NCBI GenBank assembly: GCA_963989245.1
Contig: OZ022348.1
Span: forward strand, 35,327,931-35,391,930
Direction: 5' to 3'
DNA length: 64,000 bases
Origin: Nansenia antarctica
Taxonomy: Eukaryota > Chordata > Actinopteri > Argentiniformes > Microstomatidae
This document shows positions 10,687-21,025 of the stretch, in pieces. Every line of letters starts with the position of its first letter. The stretch's first letter is position 1. The position numbers were made by a program, and so were the translations under genes. Under the pieces are notes generated by a model that saw nothing but the letters and a program-made list of their open reading frames with translations, had not been told where the DNA came from and made no database searches.

Positions 10687-11159
10687 GGGCTGTCTGGGTG
10701 ATGCAGTGTCGTTTTTGAATAGCTATATTTTAGACTGGGGTGCCTTGAGATTTTATCGACTTTTGAAGGGTGCCGTGACTGAAAAAAGGTTGAGAAACGC
10801 TGGTCTAGGTGATACGCAGGACTACGCCGTATACCCACTAGGAAAGGCCAAGGATTTCCGTATACCCACAAAAAAATGCGCGAGGATACGTAACGGCGTT
10901 TTGTGACAGAACTTTCACACTTTTATTCATAAAATTCACCCTGTCTGTGTTACGAAGCACTTACTTCGAACTTTCTGACATGTTTGTTATCGCATAACCA
11001 GTCGTTCAGAATGCTCTCAGTATTTCCCCTACAATTGCCTTGGGGTGGGCGGGCCAGACCTCCACACACAGCTTCGTGCCGCGCTGGAGAATGGTTTTGT
11101 TTTTGTTTTGTGTGCGCGTGCGACGCGAGAGAGTTTTTGCAGGGTGAAAGCTCTGCAGA

Positions 11160-11948
11160 AGAAAGTAAGCAAGTTGAAACGTTAGCAAATATAATTACTG
11201 TGTTCTGACAGAGAAAGTTGGTTCAAATGAGTCGTTATTATTTTGATTAGAAAGTGTCTGATTATAGTTTCATGGTGTGAATAATAGTGTCAAAGAACTA
11301 GCAAGCAGAGGTGATTAGATGAGCTAGTCTGCTGCACACATGCCAGCTAAAGAGCTAACTGGATGCACTTTATTATTTTACTTAAAGTAGATATACAATC
11401 TTTCTTATTCTGCTAGAATTGGGCATTATGGTAATACCATAATGGTATATTTACAGTACATGGACAGTGGATTGAAGCATTGGAACAAACCCTCACTCAT
11501 TGGAAATGTCTGTTTTTTGTAGTTGGACATACGATTTTCTTACAGGTGAGAGAGTAAGTAAAGACAGTATCTGACTCTATTGCCCACAGCAACCCAATAT
11601 TAAATTAGAATGATGTTATGATTTGATATTAATTCAATGTATACCTCTTATTAAATTATAAATACTCTGGTTGTTATATTTGCCTTTTGGTTGACAGCAA
11701 AAGAGGGAGAGAGGAGGATAGAGAGGGAGAGAATGAGAGAGAGCAGGATGGTGTCGGCACACCAGAGAGACAGCAAGAACCAGGTGAGAAAGTGGACATG
11801 TAGTCAAGACCATATAAGTAGCCTTGAGAACCGATGGTTCTCGAGCTTAACGGCCCTTAGGGGGCAGGAGCCTATCTCCTGTTTCTGTAGCGTGAGGCAG
11901 CTTGATGTACAAGTACAGTCCATGCCACCCCCCCCCAAGGCAGCAAAC
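11160..11948. repeat. Module shared (inverted) with 13812-14630
   Basis: Matches the reverse complement of 13812-14630 along most of its length: AAGTTGAAACGTTAGCAAAT, CAGTACATGGACAGTGGATT, GTGTGCAGCAGACTAGCTCA-type wording and CAGGAGCCTATCTCCTG-type wording. No open frame of note. The other copy is bordered by CAGTGTTTCCCCTAGG, which resembles a hAT terminus, so the module may itself be a transposon. Confidence 0.75.
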
Positions 11949-12084
11949 ACCGGTGTAGATGCATACTGTATGCATAAGTGAGTGTGGTGGTGCTTATGGG
12001 GTGTCGCTACGGGACAGGTGTCGCTCTGACTGGGAGGGCAAAAATCACAGTATACCCACTAGAAAAAACTAGACTACACCACTG

Positions 12085-12688
12085 CCTCCGACCCAGATGG
12101 ACATGCTGCTGGGCAGCCGCCACCGCCTCCAGAACCTCCAGGCCCTGGGGCAGGTTGAGACGTGCCCCTCGCAGGCTCAGGTGCCCCAGGTGAGAGCCCT
12201 CCCTCCGCAGGTGGAAGGTCAGGCTCCGGACCAAGGCGGTCCGGACGCTCCGGCACCAGGCCGACCGGTCCAGCTCCATGTGGGCGATGGTGAGCGAGCG
12301 CAGGCGTCCGCCCGTCTGGCGGAGAGCAGCCAGGAACGTCCGCATGGTCTGCTGGAGGCGTCGTGACACGAGGGGGTCCGGGCCCTCCAGGGGACGGGGA
12401 ACGCATGATGTGGTGCCTGTGGCGGCAGACCAAGGTGGCCCGTGCCCGGTCCTTGTCCCTCAGACACCTGAACACCTGGCGAAGACACAAGTCCGGGAGA
12501 TCAGCCCAGCCACATTTTGGCTCGTCCTCTTCTTCCACCTCCTCCAATGCTTCCTCTCCTTCCCCCTCTTCTTGGGCCTCCATCACTTCTCTTTCATCCT
12601 CTCCTATCTGCTCCTCCTCTTCCTCCTCCTCTTCATACTCCTCTTCCGAGAGGCGGTCCTCCTGTTCGGGCTCCTCGGGGTAATCCAT
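12085..12688 (-). pseudogene. fbxo39: fbxo39-like exon 1a: acidic N-terminus, F-box, first LRRs
   Basis: The ATG is at 12688-12686. The first ~56 residues are almost all Glu/Asp, followed by a clear F-box (WADLPDLCLRQVFRCL, then RARATLVCRH). Directly after HHIM the frame becomes nonsense. The LRR homology resumes in another frame from about 12369 (MRTFLAALRQTGGRLRSL, then LELDR-like MELDRSAW, then LNLKGARL-like LSLRGARLNL). Relative to FBXO39 about 45-60 residues are absent at the break. The acidic run comes from a GGA/TCC-rich low-complexity tract at 12520-12650. The exon is cut at 12085 by the hAT insertion. Confidence 0.7.
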
Positions 12689-13083
12689 TTGTGATTAAAT
12701 ATCACCTAGAACTAATCTATAGTTGTCTATATCTACCAATGTGTCTCTGGGTTTAAGATGGACAACAGAGAAGAGTCCATTGATGGCCAGTGTGGAACCC
12801 TTGTACGACTTTGCTAATGACTGACTCAAAAACCATAGTTCTGGAACCTTGACGTGTTTTATTGTCATTGTCATTTATATCACCGTTGTTACGAGGTTTT
12901 GTGACATCACAGTAGGCCATTTGGCCTATTTGAATTCTATAATATAGCAACAGAATAGTGCTGTATGTGTACATACATTAAACTTACGATCATGTCACAC
13001 CAGTATATGCAGCATACATACATAAGCATATATCGCAGGCTTGGTGACATTTTACACATTTTACAGGAGAGCCAACACAAAAC

Positions 13084-13119
<36 letters not shown>

Positions 13120-13690
13120 CTTACATATACAGTATGCGGCAATGCTATATTTTAGACAGCTTTACACACCCCATGTCGTCAGCCAAAGAATTGCATATAT
13201 TGATGTAAACAGTACACTAAAAACTATGCAACCATTGATAATACAACATACTATGTAATTTAGTGAAATAACCTTTCATCAATTTGGTAAACAGGTGAGG
13301 GATGGGCCTGGAGAAATGTAACCACTCTCAAAGTCATAGACAGAGCTGTGGATGCAAGGACGACCATCAAAATGATAGTTTTGAAGCTATACAGTTTGTT
13401 TACAATTATGTTGTTTACAAAAAAGTGTATAAGTTACAGTATATTTTTCAAGAATAACTGGCAATATATAATTAGTTTAAAAGTCCAACATATTATTATT
13501 ACAATAACAATTACAATTACAATTACAATTACAATTACAATTACAATTACAATTACTATTACAATTACAATTACAATTACAATTACAATTACAATTATTA
13601 TTATTATTATTGTTTTTTTTTATGTAGCAGTCCTAGATTGCCAGTATCATGTTTAATGCCACACACCAAGCGGAAAGTCATGGCTGCGAC
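12689..13690. other. Spacer with simple repeats
   Basis: Upstream side of the F-box gene. It contains an (AAT)n tract at 13083-13120 and a (TTACAA)n hexanucleotide tract at about 13494-13612. No gene, and no promoter element I can defend. Confidence 0.6.
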
Positions 13691-14948
13691 CAGTGGCGGC
13701 TGGTGCTAAACATTTTGGGTGGGGCACAGGTTATGGGGGCATGCTCCACGGGGAAGAATATCAACTTTAAAATCTGGATTTACAGTCGATTTTAGCATGA
13801 GAATAACAGTGTTTCCCCTAGGTTTGCTGCCTTGGGGGGGTGGCATGGACCGTGGCATGGACCCCCCCCCCAGGGGGTAAGACCCTGCGACATACCAGCG
13901 TCATGTCCAGGGGGTGTACTAACTTGTACATTAAGCCGCCTCACGCTACGGAAACAGGAGATAGGCTCCTTCCCTATGGGCCATAGGCTCGAGAACCATC
14001 GGTTCTCAAGGCTACTTACTTATGTGGTCTTGACTACCTGTCCACTTTCTCACCTGGTTCTTGCTCTCTCTCTCTGGTGTGCCGACACCATCATGCTCTC
14101 TCTCCTTCTCTCCCATTCTTCTCTCCATTGATATGGATCAATTCATAACATAATTATAATTGAATTTGGGATTGCTGTGGGCAATGCAGTCAGATAATGT
14201 CATTTTGACATTACTCTCTCACCTGGAAAAAAAAACATGTCCAACTATACTATACAAAACAGACATTTCAAATGCTTCAATCCACTGTCCATGTACTGTA
14301 AATATGCCATTATGGTATTACCAATGAAGCCCAATTCTAGCAGAATAAGAAAGATTGTATATCTAATTTAACTTAAGTAAAATAATAAAGTGCCTCCAGT
14401 TAGCTCTTTAGCTGGCGTGTGTGCAGCAGACTAGCTCATCTCATCACCTCTGAGCTAGCTAGCTAGCTTGATAGTTATTTGACACTATTTACAATGGAAT
14501 TATAGTCATTGTCAAGTGTCAGTCAGACACTTTCTAGTCACAATAATAACGACCAATTTTAACCAACTTTCTCTGTCAGAACACTCAGCAATTATATTTG
14601 CTAACGTTTCAACTTGCTTACTTTCTATCTGAAGACATCTGGCCGAGAAATAGGAGACAGCCAATTGGAGCGCTGCTACAGCTCACGTGTAAGCCAAAAG
14701 TATTTGGCCTGCCATAGACTTGCATTCGGCCGGCGCCCCGACTCCTCCCCCTATGTATTTTAACAGTGAATTTTACACACACACAGATAAAATGTTTATT
14801 GTATTGGAGGATTTTTAATGAATGCTGATAGGCGCCGACAGAATATCAGCCGCATTTTGTGAATAAACAATGTTTATTTTTCAAATCGCAACTAGGAAGT
14901 GAAGGTGGGGGCGGCGCCCCAGCGCCCTCTATCGGCCAGCCGCCACTG
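13691..14948. mobile_element. hAT-type non-autonomous element
   Basis: Ends CAGTGGCGGCTGG (13691) and its reverse CCAGCCGCCACTG (to 14948), flanked by the 8-bp direct repeat GCTGCGAC at 13683-13690 and 14949-14956. 1258 bp, no transposase. Most of its interior (13812-14630) is the module also present inverted in the element at 9726-12084. Confidence 0.85.
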
Positions 14949-15207
14949 GCTGCGACTGTGCATAGTGTTAACGTGACTCAGTAGTTTTCTCAGAGTCAAT
15001 GGCTGTGTTCGGAATAGCATACTAGCATACTACTCATACTAGATATGACGTAGATTTTGAGTATTTAGTGCGTTCACACTTTTGAGTATGCGAGAAATTT
15101 AGTATGTGAGCAATTACTTCCGGGAAAATGTAAGTCAGTTACGATGGACACTACTCGGGTACTGTTTCCCAAAATGCATTTCGCGTCCAGGGTTGCAGGG
15201 TTGCGTC

Positions 15208-15308
15208 CAGGGTTGCCAGATGGGGCGGGTTACCGCCGAATGGGCTACTTGATTTTGAGGTAATAGAACGTTTAGGCTGTAAATTGTCAATCCCATCTGG
15301 CAACCCTG
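15208..15308. mobile_element. MITE with CAGGGTTGCCAGATGGG ends
   Basis: Inverted ends CAGGGTTGCCAGATGG and CCATCTGGCAACCCTG around ~70 bases. Same family as 32136-32224. Flanks TTGCGTC and TGCGCTTT are only partly alike, so the target duplication is decayed or absent. Confidence 0.75.
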
Positions 15309-15718
15309 TGCGCTTTCAGCCTCGTCAAACTGCGTCATACAAACTTGTCATACAGCTTTTGTTTACATTGTCCGATAGCCTGGGGACCGAAAGCTTGCAA
15401 TAAACATCGTTTTTTGCACAGATTTGAGTGTGCAGATGCTGCTTTTTTGCACTCTATTTGATACTCTTCAGCTGCAGCACCCCAGCTAAGTCTGATCACG
15501 GATGAGCGGTGGTATTTTCACTATACTGGGAATTAACATTATTATGTATTAACAATAATTGACATTAACATGGTGAAATGCATACTTAGACATGACTACA
15601 TCGTCATGATTACAAATATGCCACTTGAAATGCATGAAATCCAAGTTTATTTGTGTCTTACACACATGTTCACCTAGTATTTGACTGCTTGTAGCCCAAT
15701 CACGAATGATCCCAGTAT

Positions 15719-16322
15719 TGTAGCTTCAGACGGACAAGTTGGTTGTAGTGCTTGCCCACGATATGTTATTGCTCATTGTGGGGAACATGGCGCGTTCTGG
15801 CCTGCAGAGGGAGCTAGACTGCCGTTGGAGGGGAATAATGGGCTGATTACGGACAGGTGTCAGTGATCAGACTCGTTGTTCCACTGGTCTATTTAACCTG
15901 TGTGTGTTTGTTCCCTCGGGAGATGAGTAGGGCAGGAAGTACCTGCCGCGTGAAGACACACGGAGACAGAGAGAGAGAGAGAGAGCCGCGGCGAGGACGC
16001 ACGAGATCCCGAAAGGGGGTGAGGTGCGGGGAGCCGGGTGGACGGAGCGGTCCCGAAAGGGAGGAGCAGCGCGGGGTGAGAGCGAGGGCTCTGCCGGGAG
16101 CGGGCGGACGGAGCGGGTCCCGAAAGGGAGGAGCAGCGCGGGGCGAGAGTGAGGGCTCTGCCGGGAGCGGGCGGACGGAGCGGGTCCCGAAAGGGAGAAC
16201 AGCGGGGGTGGAAAGACTCGCTCAGCACGTCAGTGACGGGGCTGAGCTGTGCAACTGTTAAATAAAAGCCTATTCTACAACTGTTCCTCTGTGTCGACCT
16301 CCCTCTGTGCCTAGAGACTGCT
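15719..16322 (+). repeat. Possible solo LTR
   Basis: Starts TGTAGC and ends GCTACA, carries an AATAAA at about 16262 followed by a T/C-rich stretch, and a weak TATTTAA at about 15890. These are LTR-like traits, but no target duplication or internal region is seen, so this is tentative. Confidence 0.3.
16036..16215. repeat. GC-rich ~66-bp tandem repeat, 2.7 units
   Basis: Units share GGACGGAGCGG, TCCCGAAAGGGAGGAGCAGC and AGGGCTCTGCCGGGAG. Much more GC-rich than the surroundings. The open frames on both strands here come from the repeat. Confidence 0.8.
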
Positions 16323-17184
16323 ACACTCATATATATTTATTTTAATCATGTTCTTTTACCAACTGCTAAGACAACAATATAGTAAGCTAGTTACTTGAGC
16401 TAGCTAAAGATATTGGCCCCCCAAATCATTTTACAACTTGTTGTAATTATGTTACGATATTTCTGTAGAGTGAGTGAAGGTAAGCAACGTAGGGTGCGTT
16501 CATAAAATCGCGCTGAGAGCGCCGGAGCGCACACTGGGTGCAACGTCATAAAGGGACCAGGTAATTTGATTGGACAAGAGGCATTCCATGAGTGCTGATC
16601 ATATTTCCAGAGCGAATTTACGAACGCAGCTAGCGAACAGAAGACGCAAAAAATCGTCAGATCAGATATATAAACGGGTTATTTTGGTAAACTGGACACA
16701 TTTTGGGAATATATGTGGTTACTTTCTCGCCTGAAAACATATTAAAACTTCATAAAATGACATGTTAACACTTGTAAAGCCAAAATTACATATTTTAGCT
16801 AATGGAGGTTTAAAATGGAGGTTTAAATTCGCCGCTCCCGGCGAAAAGCATTCTGGGAGGCAGTATGCATACTGTGTAAATGGTCGGCTGGTTTTCACAT
16901 ACTTATTATGAATTTAGTAGGCAGTATGCAGTATATACTCATTGAGTATGCTAGTATGCAGTATGCTAGTGTAACAGGTTAATATGGTCTGCACATGGAT
17001 CTCACCAAAACACTCCTTGTTTCTTTGGTTTGTTTGAATCTCCTACCTGTGTGCTCTGTAGTTTGGTGGGTGTTGAACGCGCCTACTTTGTCTACGTCAC
17101 GTCGTTAGGAGCGCACGCGTCACAGATCTATAGATCGTCTTAAGAGGTGAGCTGCGTCGTGATAATCTCCGCCTGATAAATGTC

Positions 17185-17192
17185 TATAAAAG
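17185..17192 (+). promoter_or_regulatory. TATA box (TATAAAAG)
   Basis: Good TATA sequence within the LTR, ~1.9 kb before the primer site. It lies inside the segment that is absent from the second internal copy. Confidence 0.4.
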
Positions 17193-18351
17193 TAGTATTT
17201 CGTGTCTTGAATGTAATCCAGTTGTTGCTAGTCGTTGTCTTGTGTAAATTCTGTTTGGATCTGAAATCGCTAACCCACGGTTTTGTATCAGTTGAAGAAA
17301 GTGGGCTAATTAGCAAACTAAAAGTTTAACGGTTGCTAGCATGATTTTGTTAAACGTCCGTTAATCGTCCGCTTTTGTTTCTTCTATCAGGGGAGCGAGA
17401 CACACATCAGCCTGATGTTACCTGATACATTTTGTGTATGTTCTGTATGTCACACAGGTATGGAGATGTTTTGTCTGTTTCATTTGAAAACGTTTTTTTA
17501 TTATTTACTGTGTAATGGGAGGTAAGCTTGATAGCCTCATGGTTTAGTCCACACCAGTAGCTATATACAGCTGGTGTGGCTGTTATTGCAACATGACAGA
17601 GTTATCTGTTTAATGTTTAGTTTATTGTATGTCAATAATGATGATAATATTGATGTATACTGATTGATAATATGATAATATGAATAATATTGATGCTGTT
17701 ATTTTTATATTTGGGTCATGTTTTTTATACGGTGCCTTTTCCGTCCCCAGTACTAAATCATGTTGTATTTTGTCAAAATTGTTCATGTATAGTCAATTGT
17801 TATTTATTATGAATACAATGATATGGGCTTCTAAGTTGTTGTTTTCTACATTTTAAAAGCTTTGGTTAAAGATGTAAATTGGATTTTGCATGGGATTTGG
17901 GATGTCCCCAGTGTTGTTCATTCAACTTCAATCCAAAAAATAACTATTAAAAACATATACATTTCCAAATATGTTATTATTATTTCATTTTCCTGATCAA
18001 TATCTATTGAAATCAAATCTAGTTTTTATCCATTTAAAAAAAAAATATTTACAAACAATGAAGGTTTTGCTTACAATATTGCTTGTCCCTGCGATCACTG
18101 TCCACCCTGTTATGCTGTGTTAATGTCCCTTTTAAAAGAAAACCATATTTCTCAATTACATCACTCTCATGAGGTGACATCACATCAGTGGAGGGGATTT
18201 CAAATGTGGTAGGCTGTGTGATTTTCTACCTCTTTTACCATCAGATTTTTAGGTTTTTATCCAGTGAGTTTAATGTGGTTGACCATAACGTGTCCACCAT
18301 GTTATGCCTAAATATTGAGGAGATCAATCAAATTGAATAATTTCAAAAAAA

Positions 18352-18370
18352 GGGTTAGGGTTAGGGTTAG
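18352..18370 (+). repeat. Short interstitial telomere-like repeat
   Basis: Three consecutive TTAGGG units in the AT-rich middle of the LTR. Too short to imply a fusion site. Confidence 0.7.
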
Positions 18371-19070
18371 ATTCCTCATCAAGTATTCATCGTCATTCTA
18401 GGCATTATGCTTACACAGGCAGGCTAAAGGCTAACTTTAACTCAAAATGTCCACCCTGTAAGTGTCCACACTGTTATGTGTCCACTCTGTTCTAGAGACA
18501 CTCGCCCTATTCAACTACAGAGGGTATTGTAAATAAAATAAAATGTAGGTGCCTGAGCTCGACCACTATGTTTTTCAGCAAGCTAGATATGTCCTTTATA
18601 TAATAGAACATTAAAATATAGATAAATCAACAATTTATTTTTCACAAGTTATGAAGTCCAAATGGCACCGTATTTAAAAAATGACCCATTTGTTTAAGAA
18701 ACGAAATATGGGTTTTCTGATGTATTGAATGTTGAATATTGTAATATACTGTATGTATGAATATTGCCAAATTGTTTATTTTTTATATGTATGCATCTAT
18801 GAGCTATGCTGATATCTATTATATATACATATATGAATACATATTCATATATATCATTGTATAATATGCGTGACAGATCTATAGATCGTCTTAAGAGGGG
18901 AGCGAGACAACTAACACACATCAGACTGATGTTACCTGATACATTTTGTGTATGTTCTGTATGTCACACAGCTCCACTAAAGTGAACCAGAGACCCAGTT
19001 CTGCCTCCGGCCTCGTTATTGCCCCACACACCACCAGAACACAACGCAGGCGTAACACACACAGGTTACA

Positions 19071-19083
19071 TTGGTGCCGTGAC
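19071..19083 (+). promoter_or_regulatory. Primer binding site, tRNA-His type
   Basis: TTGGTGCCGTGAC directly after the LTR end. TGGTGCCGTGAC is complementary to the 3' end of vertebrate tRNA-His including CCA, as recalled. Confidence 0.6.
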
Positions 19084-19366
19084 CTTCTGGATTCAACTGC
19101 CATCAATGTCGTCTCGATCACCGACTAAGCACGCTAACCGACTAAGCACGCTAACCGACTAAGCACGCTCACCTTTGCTCCAAGTTGGTTACTCTGCCGT
19201 GTGTTTTTTTTTAAATAAGATTGGGCACTAGTATACTTTTTTTTTTTTTAAGGGTCATCTGAAGATATTGACATTTGAATTATTGAGTAGTGTGTGACTG
19301 TATATGTGTGCATATTTGTGACTTTCTATTTTGTGTATATTTGTTTGATTTATTTTTCGATCTGTC

Positions 19367-20989
19367 ATGGATCCAGCAGCTAGTTCGGATGGGGCTGGGG
19401 TTTCTGAAGGGGAGGCTTCCTCTGGTGTGGGCTTTGAGAGAGGTTGGTTTCTGAAGGATGAGGTACAGACACCTAGGGTGGGTGGGTTGAGAACCCCGAG
19501 GTTTAATTCCACTCCGAATGCCGCAGTTCCCCCCCGCGAATTCCAAACCCCACAGACCCCCCATCGTCTAATGCTGAGTTGAGTGCTCTCATCTCAGAAC
19601 TGGCCAGTCAGATTAGTCAATCTATCAAAGACCAGCTACGGGGTGATAGCAGTGTTGATGGGTCTAAGTCGGCGGCGGGCCCTAGGTCACAGCAGGGGCC
19701 TTCTGAGTTGAATTTGGGGTGAGACTGGTAATGCAGTCGGATATTAAAGAACCACCGATTTTCAGGGGTGATAACAGTGATAAATACTCTGTTTGTGAGT
19801 GGGTGGAAATGGTGGGGGTGTATCTTACGAAGAGAAACATACCAAAATACGAGCAGTCACAAGAGATATTATCTAAGCTAATGGGGCGGGCAAAAGATGT
19901 AGTGAGGGTTACGCTACGACACAACCCCACACTTGACCCCGTCCAAGCCCCTGACGTGATCCTTGACATACTGAAGCAGCACTTCGGGGAGCTGTCTTAC
20001 TCCTCATGCCCATGGCTGACTTCTACAACACCAAGCCACTGCAACGAGAGGGAGTGATGGAGTACTGGATTAGACTGAACAACGCTATTGATATAGCGGA
20101 GGAGTGCTTGAAGAGGCAGGGACGTAGCGTGGAGGATCCAGGGCGTGAGGTGTCCATGATGTTCATCAGGTACTGTCCAGACCCCCTCCTCTTCAACAGG
20201 CTCAGCTTCAAGGCAGCTGAAGAGTGGTCGACCAGTGAGGTTCAGGAGCGCATCGATAGTTTCCAACGTGAACTCAGGACACGCACTCAGGCTGGTGCTC
20301 AAACCCCACAGAGACATGCAGTCAGCCACACCCAGACAGCCATGTCACAGGAGATGGAGGCACCGCAGCCATGGCAGGTCAGCACCACCTCACATCTCTC
20401 TTCTGTCTCACCTACAGAAACAGCAGCATTTCGTATAGCGCCAGTCTCAGCCCTCACTCCACAGCTTTCGCCCATGGCAGCCCAGTTTACTCCAGCTCCA
20501 GCCACTGCACCTGCTCCACGACTTCCCCAGGTGTCGATATCTCCCAATCCAGCACCATTTTCAGCTGCTCAGCTCACACAGTCGTCATTGCTCCCTTCGA
20601 CGGCTTGGCCTGGCCCTGGGCCAGTTCATTGCCAGACGGTTCCGGCCCTCACTCCAGCTACTGATGTGGATGGCATGCGTACTCTACTCAGTCTCTTGGA
20701 TCACATGATGGCACAGCAGAATGTGCAGGTGGGGGCCCATGCACCAGCCCCACCGAGACAGTTCGCACCAGGGTCTGCGGTGATGCCGGCCATTCCACAC
20801 TCATGCACTGTCGGAGAGAGAATCTGTGTCTCTCATGCTTCGCTCCTGGCCATTGGAAAAGAGACTGCAACAGGCGTGGGCAGAGGCAGACGGGTCAGAC
20901 TGACGCCGGTCGGGATCAGCTTGCGGGAAACTAGAACACCCACACTCGGAGAGGGGCAGTGTGGGAGGTGGACGAAAAACCCTGAGTGA
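19367..20989 (+). pseudogene. gypsy-like gag, broken in several frames
   Basis: Starts with ATG at 19367 (MDPAASSDG), moves to other frames near 19580 (ISELASQISQSIKDQL) and near 20000, and covers a capsid-like region (PIFRGDNSDKYSVCEWVEMV, then MEYWIRLNNAIDIAEECL). A long Pro/Ala/Thr/Gln-rich linker follows, then a zinc knuckle CLSCFAPGHWKRDC (C-x2-C-x4-H-x4-C) at about 20833-20875 in yet another frame. At least three frame changes make it non-functional. Structural protein of an LTR retrotransposon. Confidence 0.7.
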
Positions 20990-21025
20990 AGATGAGTCAA
21001 GTCTTGAGCTTCTCTATGTTCAGCC

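Larger units (their letters stand above)
9749..10802 (+). mobile_element. Nested hAT element, ZBED5-like, internally deleted
   Basis: Ends are CAGCGTTTCTCAACC at 9749 and its reverse GGTTGAGAAACGCTG finishing at 10802, the usual ends of fish hAT elements of the ZBED5/Charlie kind. The right flank GTCTAGGT (10803-10810) matches the left flank except for a 5-base insertion (GTCTA-cagta-GGT). It keeps the start of the transposase only, then a long TG microsatellite. Confidence 0.8.
9726..12084. mobile_element. hAT-type element inside the F-box exon
   Basis: Perfect 15-bp terminal inverted repeats CAGTGGTGTAGTCTA (9726-9740 and, reversed, 12070-12084) flanked by the 8-bp direct repeat CCTCCGAC at 9718-9725 and 12085-12092. 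An 8-bp target duplication and CAGnGGTG ends fit the hAT superfamily. The inside has no intact transposase: it consists of a second nested hAT (9749-10802) and a ~0.8-kb non-coding block (11160-11948) that recurs inverted in another element. Near both ends GTATACCCACTAG-type sequence is repeated (10829 and 12051). The clean duplication suggests a fairly recent insertion. Confidence 0.85.
3936..12688 (-). pseudogene. fbxo39: FBXO39-like F-box/LRR protein gene, disrupted
   Basis: Five minus-strand blocks match, in order, the F-box and leucine-rich-repeat regions of vertebrate FBXO39 (an SCF ubiquitin-ligase substrate receptor): acidic N-terminus and F-box plus first LRRs (12688-12085), continuation (9725-9629), middle LRRs (6726-6390), HESVDEELLELV and KVWAFL block (5748-5572), and the C-terminal exon (4533-3936, RIYTNKYDT to the stop). 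Lesions I can see: a missing segment with frame change after the F-box (about 12390), a 2.36-kb hAT element in the exon, a frame shift near 6565, a phase conflict between blocks 2 and 3, and frame shifts in a coding minisatellite. Several independent lesions argue for a pseudogene, but assembly error could explain some. Identification by recalled family sequence, not by search. Confidence 0.75.
15002..16969. mobile_element. Inverted-repeat element with nested insertions
   Basis: Left end CTGTGTTCGGAATAGCATAC followed by repeated AGCATACTA. The right end reads back as CTAGCATACTGCATACTAGC, so the ends are inverted repeats rich in GCATACTA. The right copy lacks the outermost GTTCGGAATA part: it stops exactly where the LTR at 16970 begins, suggesting the LTR element landed in it. 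The interior carries a small MITE (15208-15308) and a GC-rich LTR-like block (15719-16322). Confidence 0.5.
16970..19070 (+). repeat. Probable 5' LTR of a gypsy-like element (~2.1 kb)
   Basis: Begins TGTAACAGGTT and ends AGGTTACA, mutually inverted, and the base after it starts a tRNA-complementary primer site. A strong TATAAAAG is at 17185. Unusually long, and internally duplicated: 17117-17457 and 18866-18971 match except that ~244 bases present in the first are missing in the second. The middle (17458-18860) is AT-rich and non-coding. No 3' LTR is seen in the window, so LTR status rests on the ends, primer site and gag downstream. Confidence 0.55.

Noticed and set aside
9726..12084. The hAT insert as a normal intron of the F-box gene
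   Set aside because: Its ends are transposon termini with a target duplication. No splice pair at the borders restores the frame cleanly, so splicing is left only as a remote possibility.
12278..12756. Overlapping + strand frames opposite the F-box exon
   Set aside because: They are complements of the acidic, GAG/GAA-rich exon, with Leu/Pro/Ser bias and no family resemblance.
15857..16330. Arg/Gly-rich protein genes on both strands
   Set aside because: Overlapping frames on opposite strands arise from a GC-rich 66-bp tandem repeat in an LTR-like block.
18352..18370. Telomere fusion site
   Set aside because: Only three TTAGGG units in AT-rich DNA, easily due to chance or slippage.
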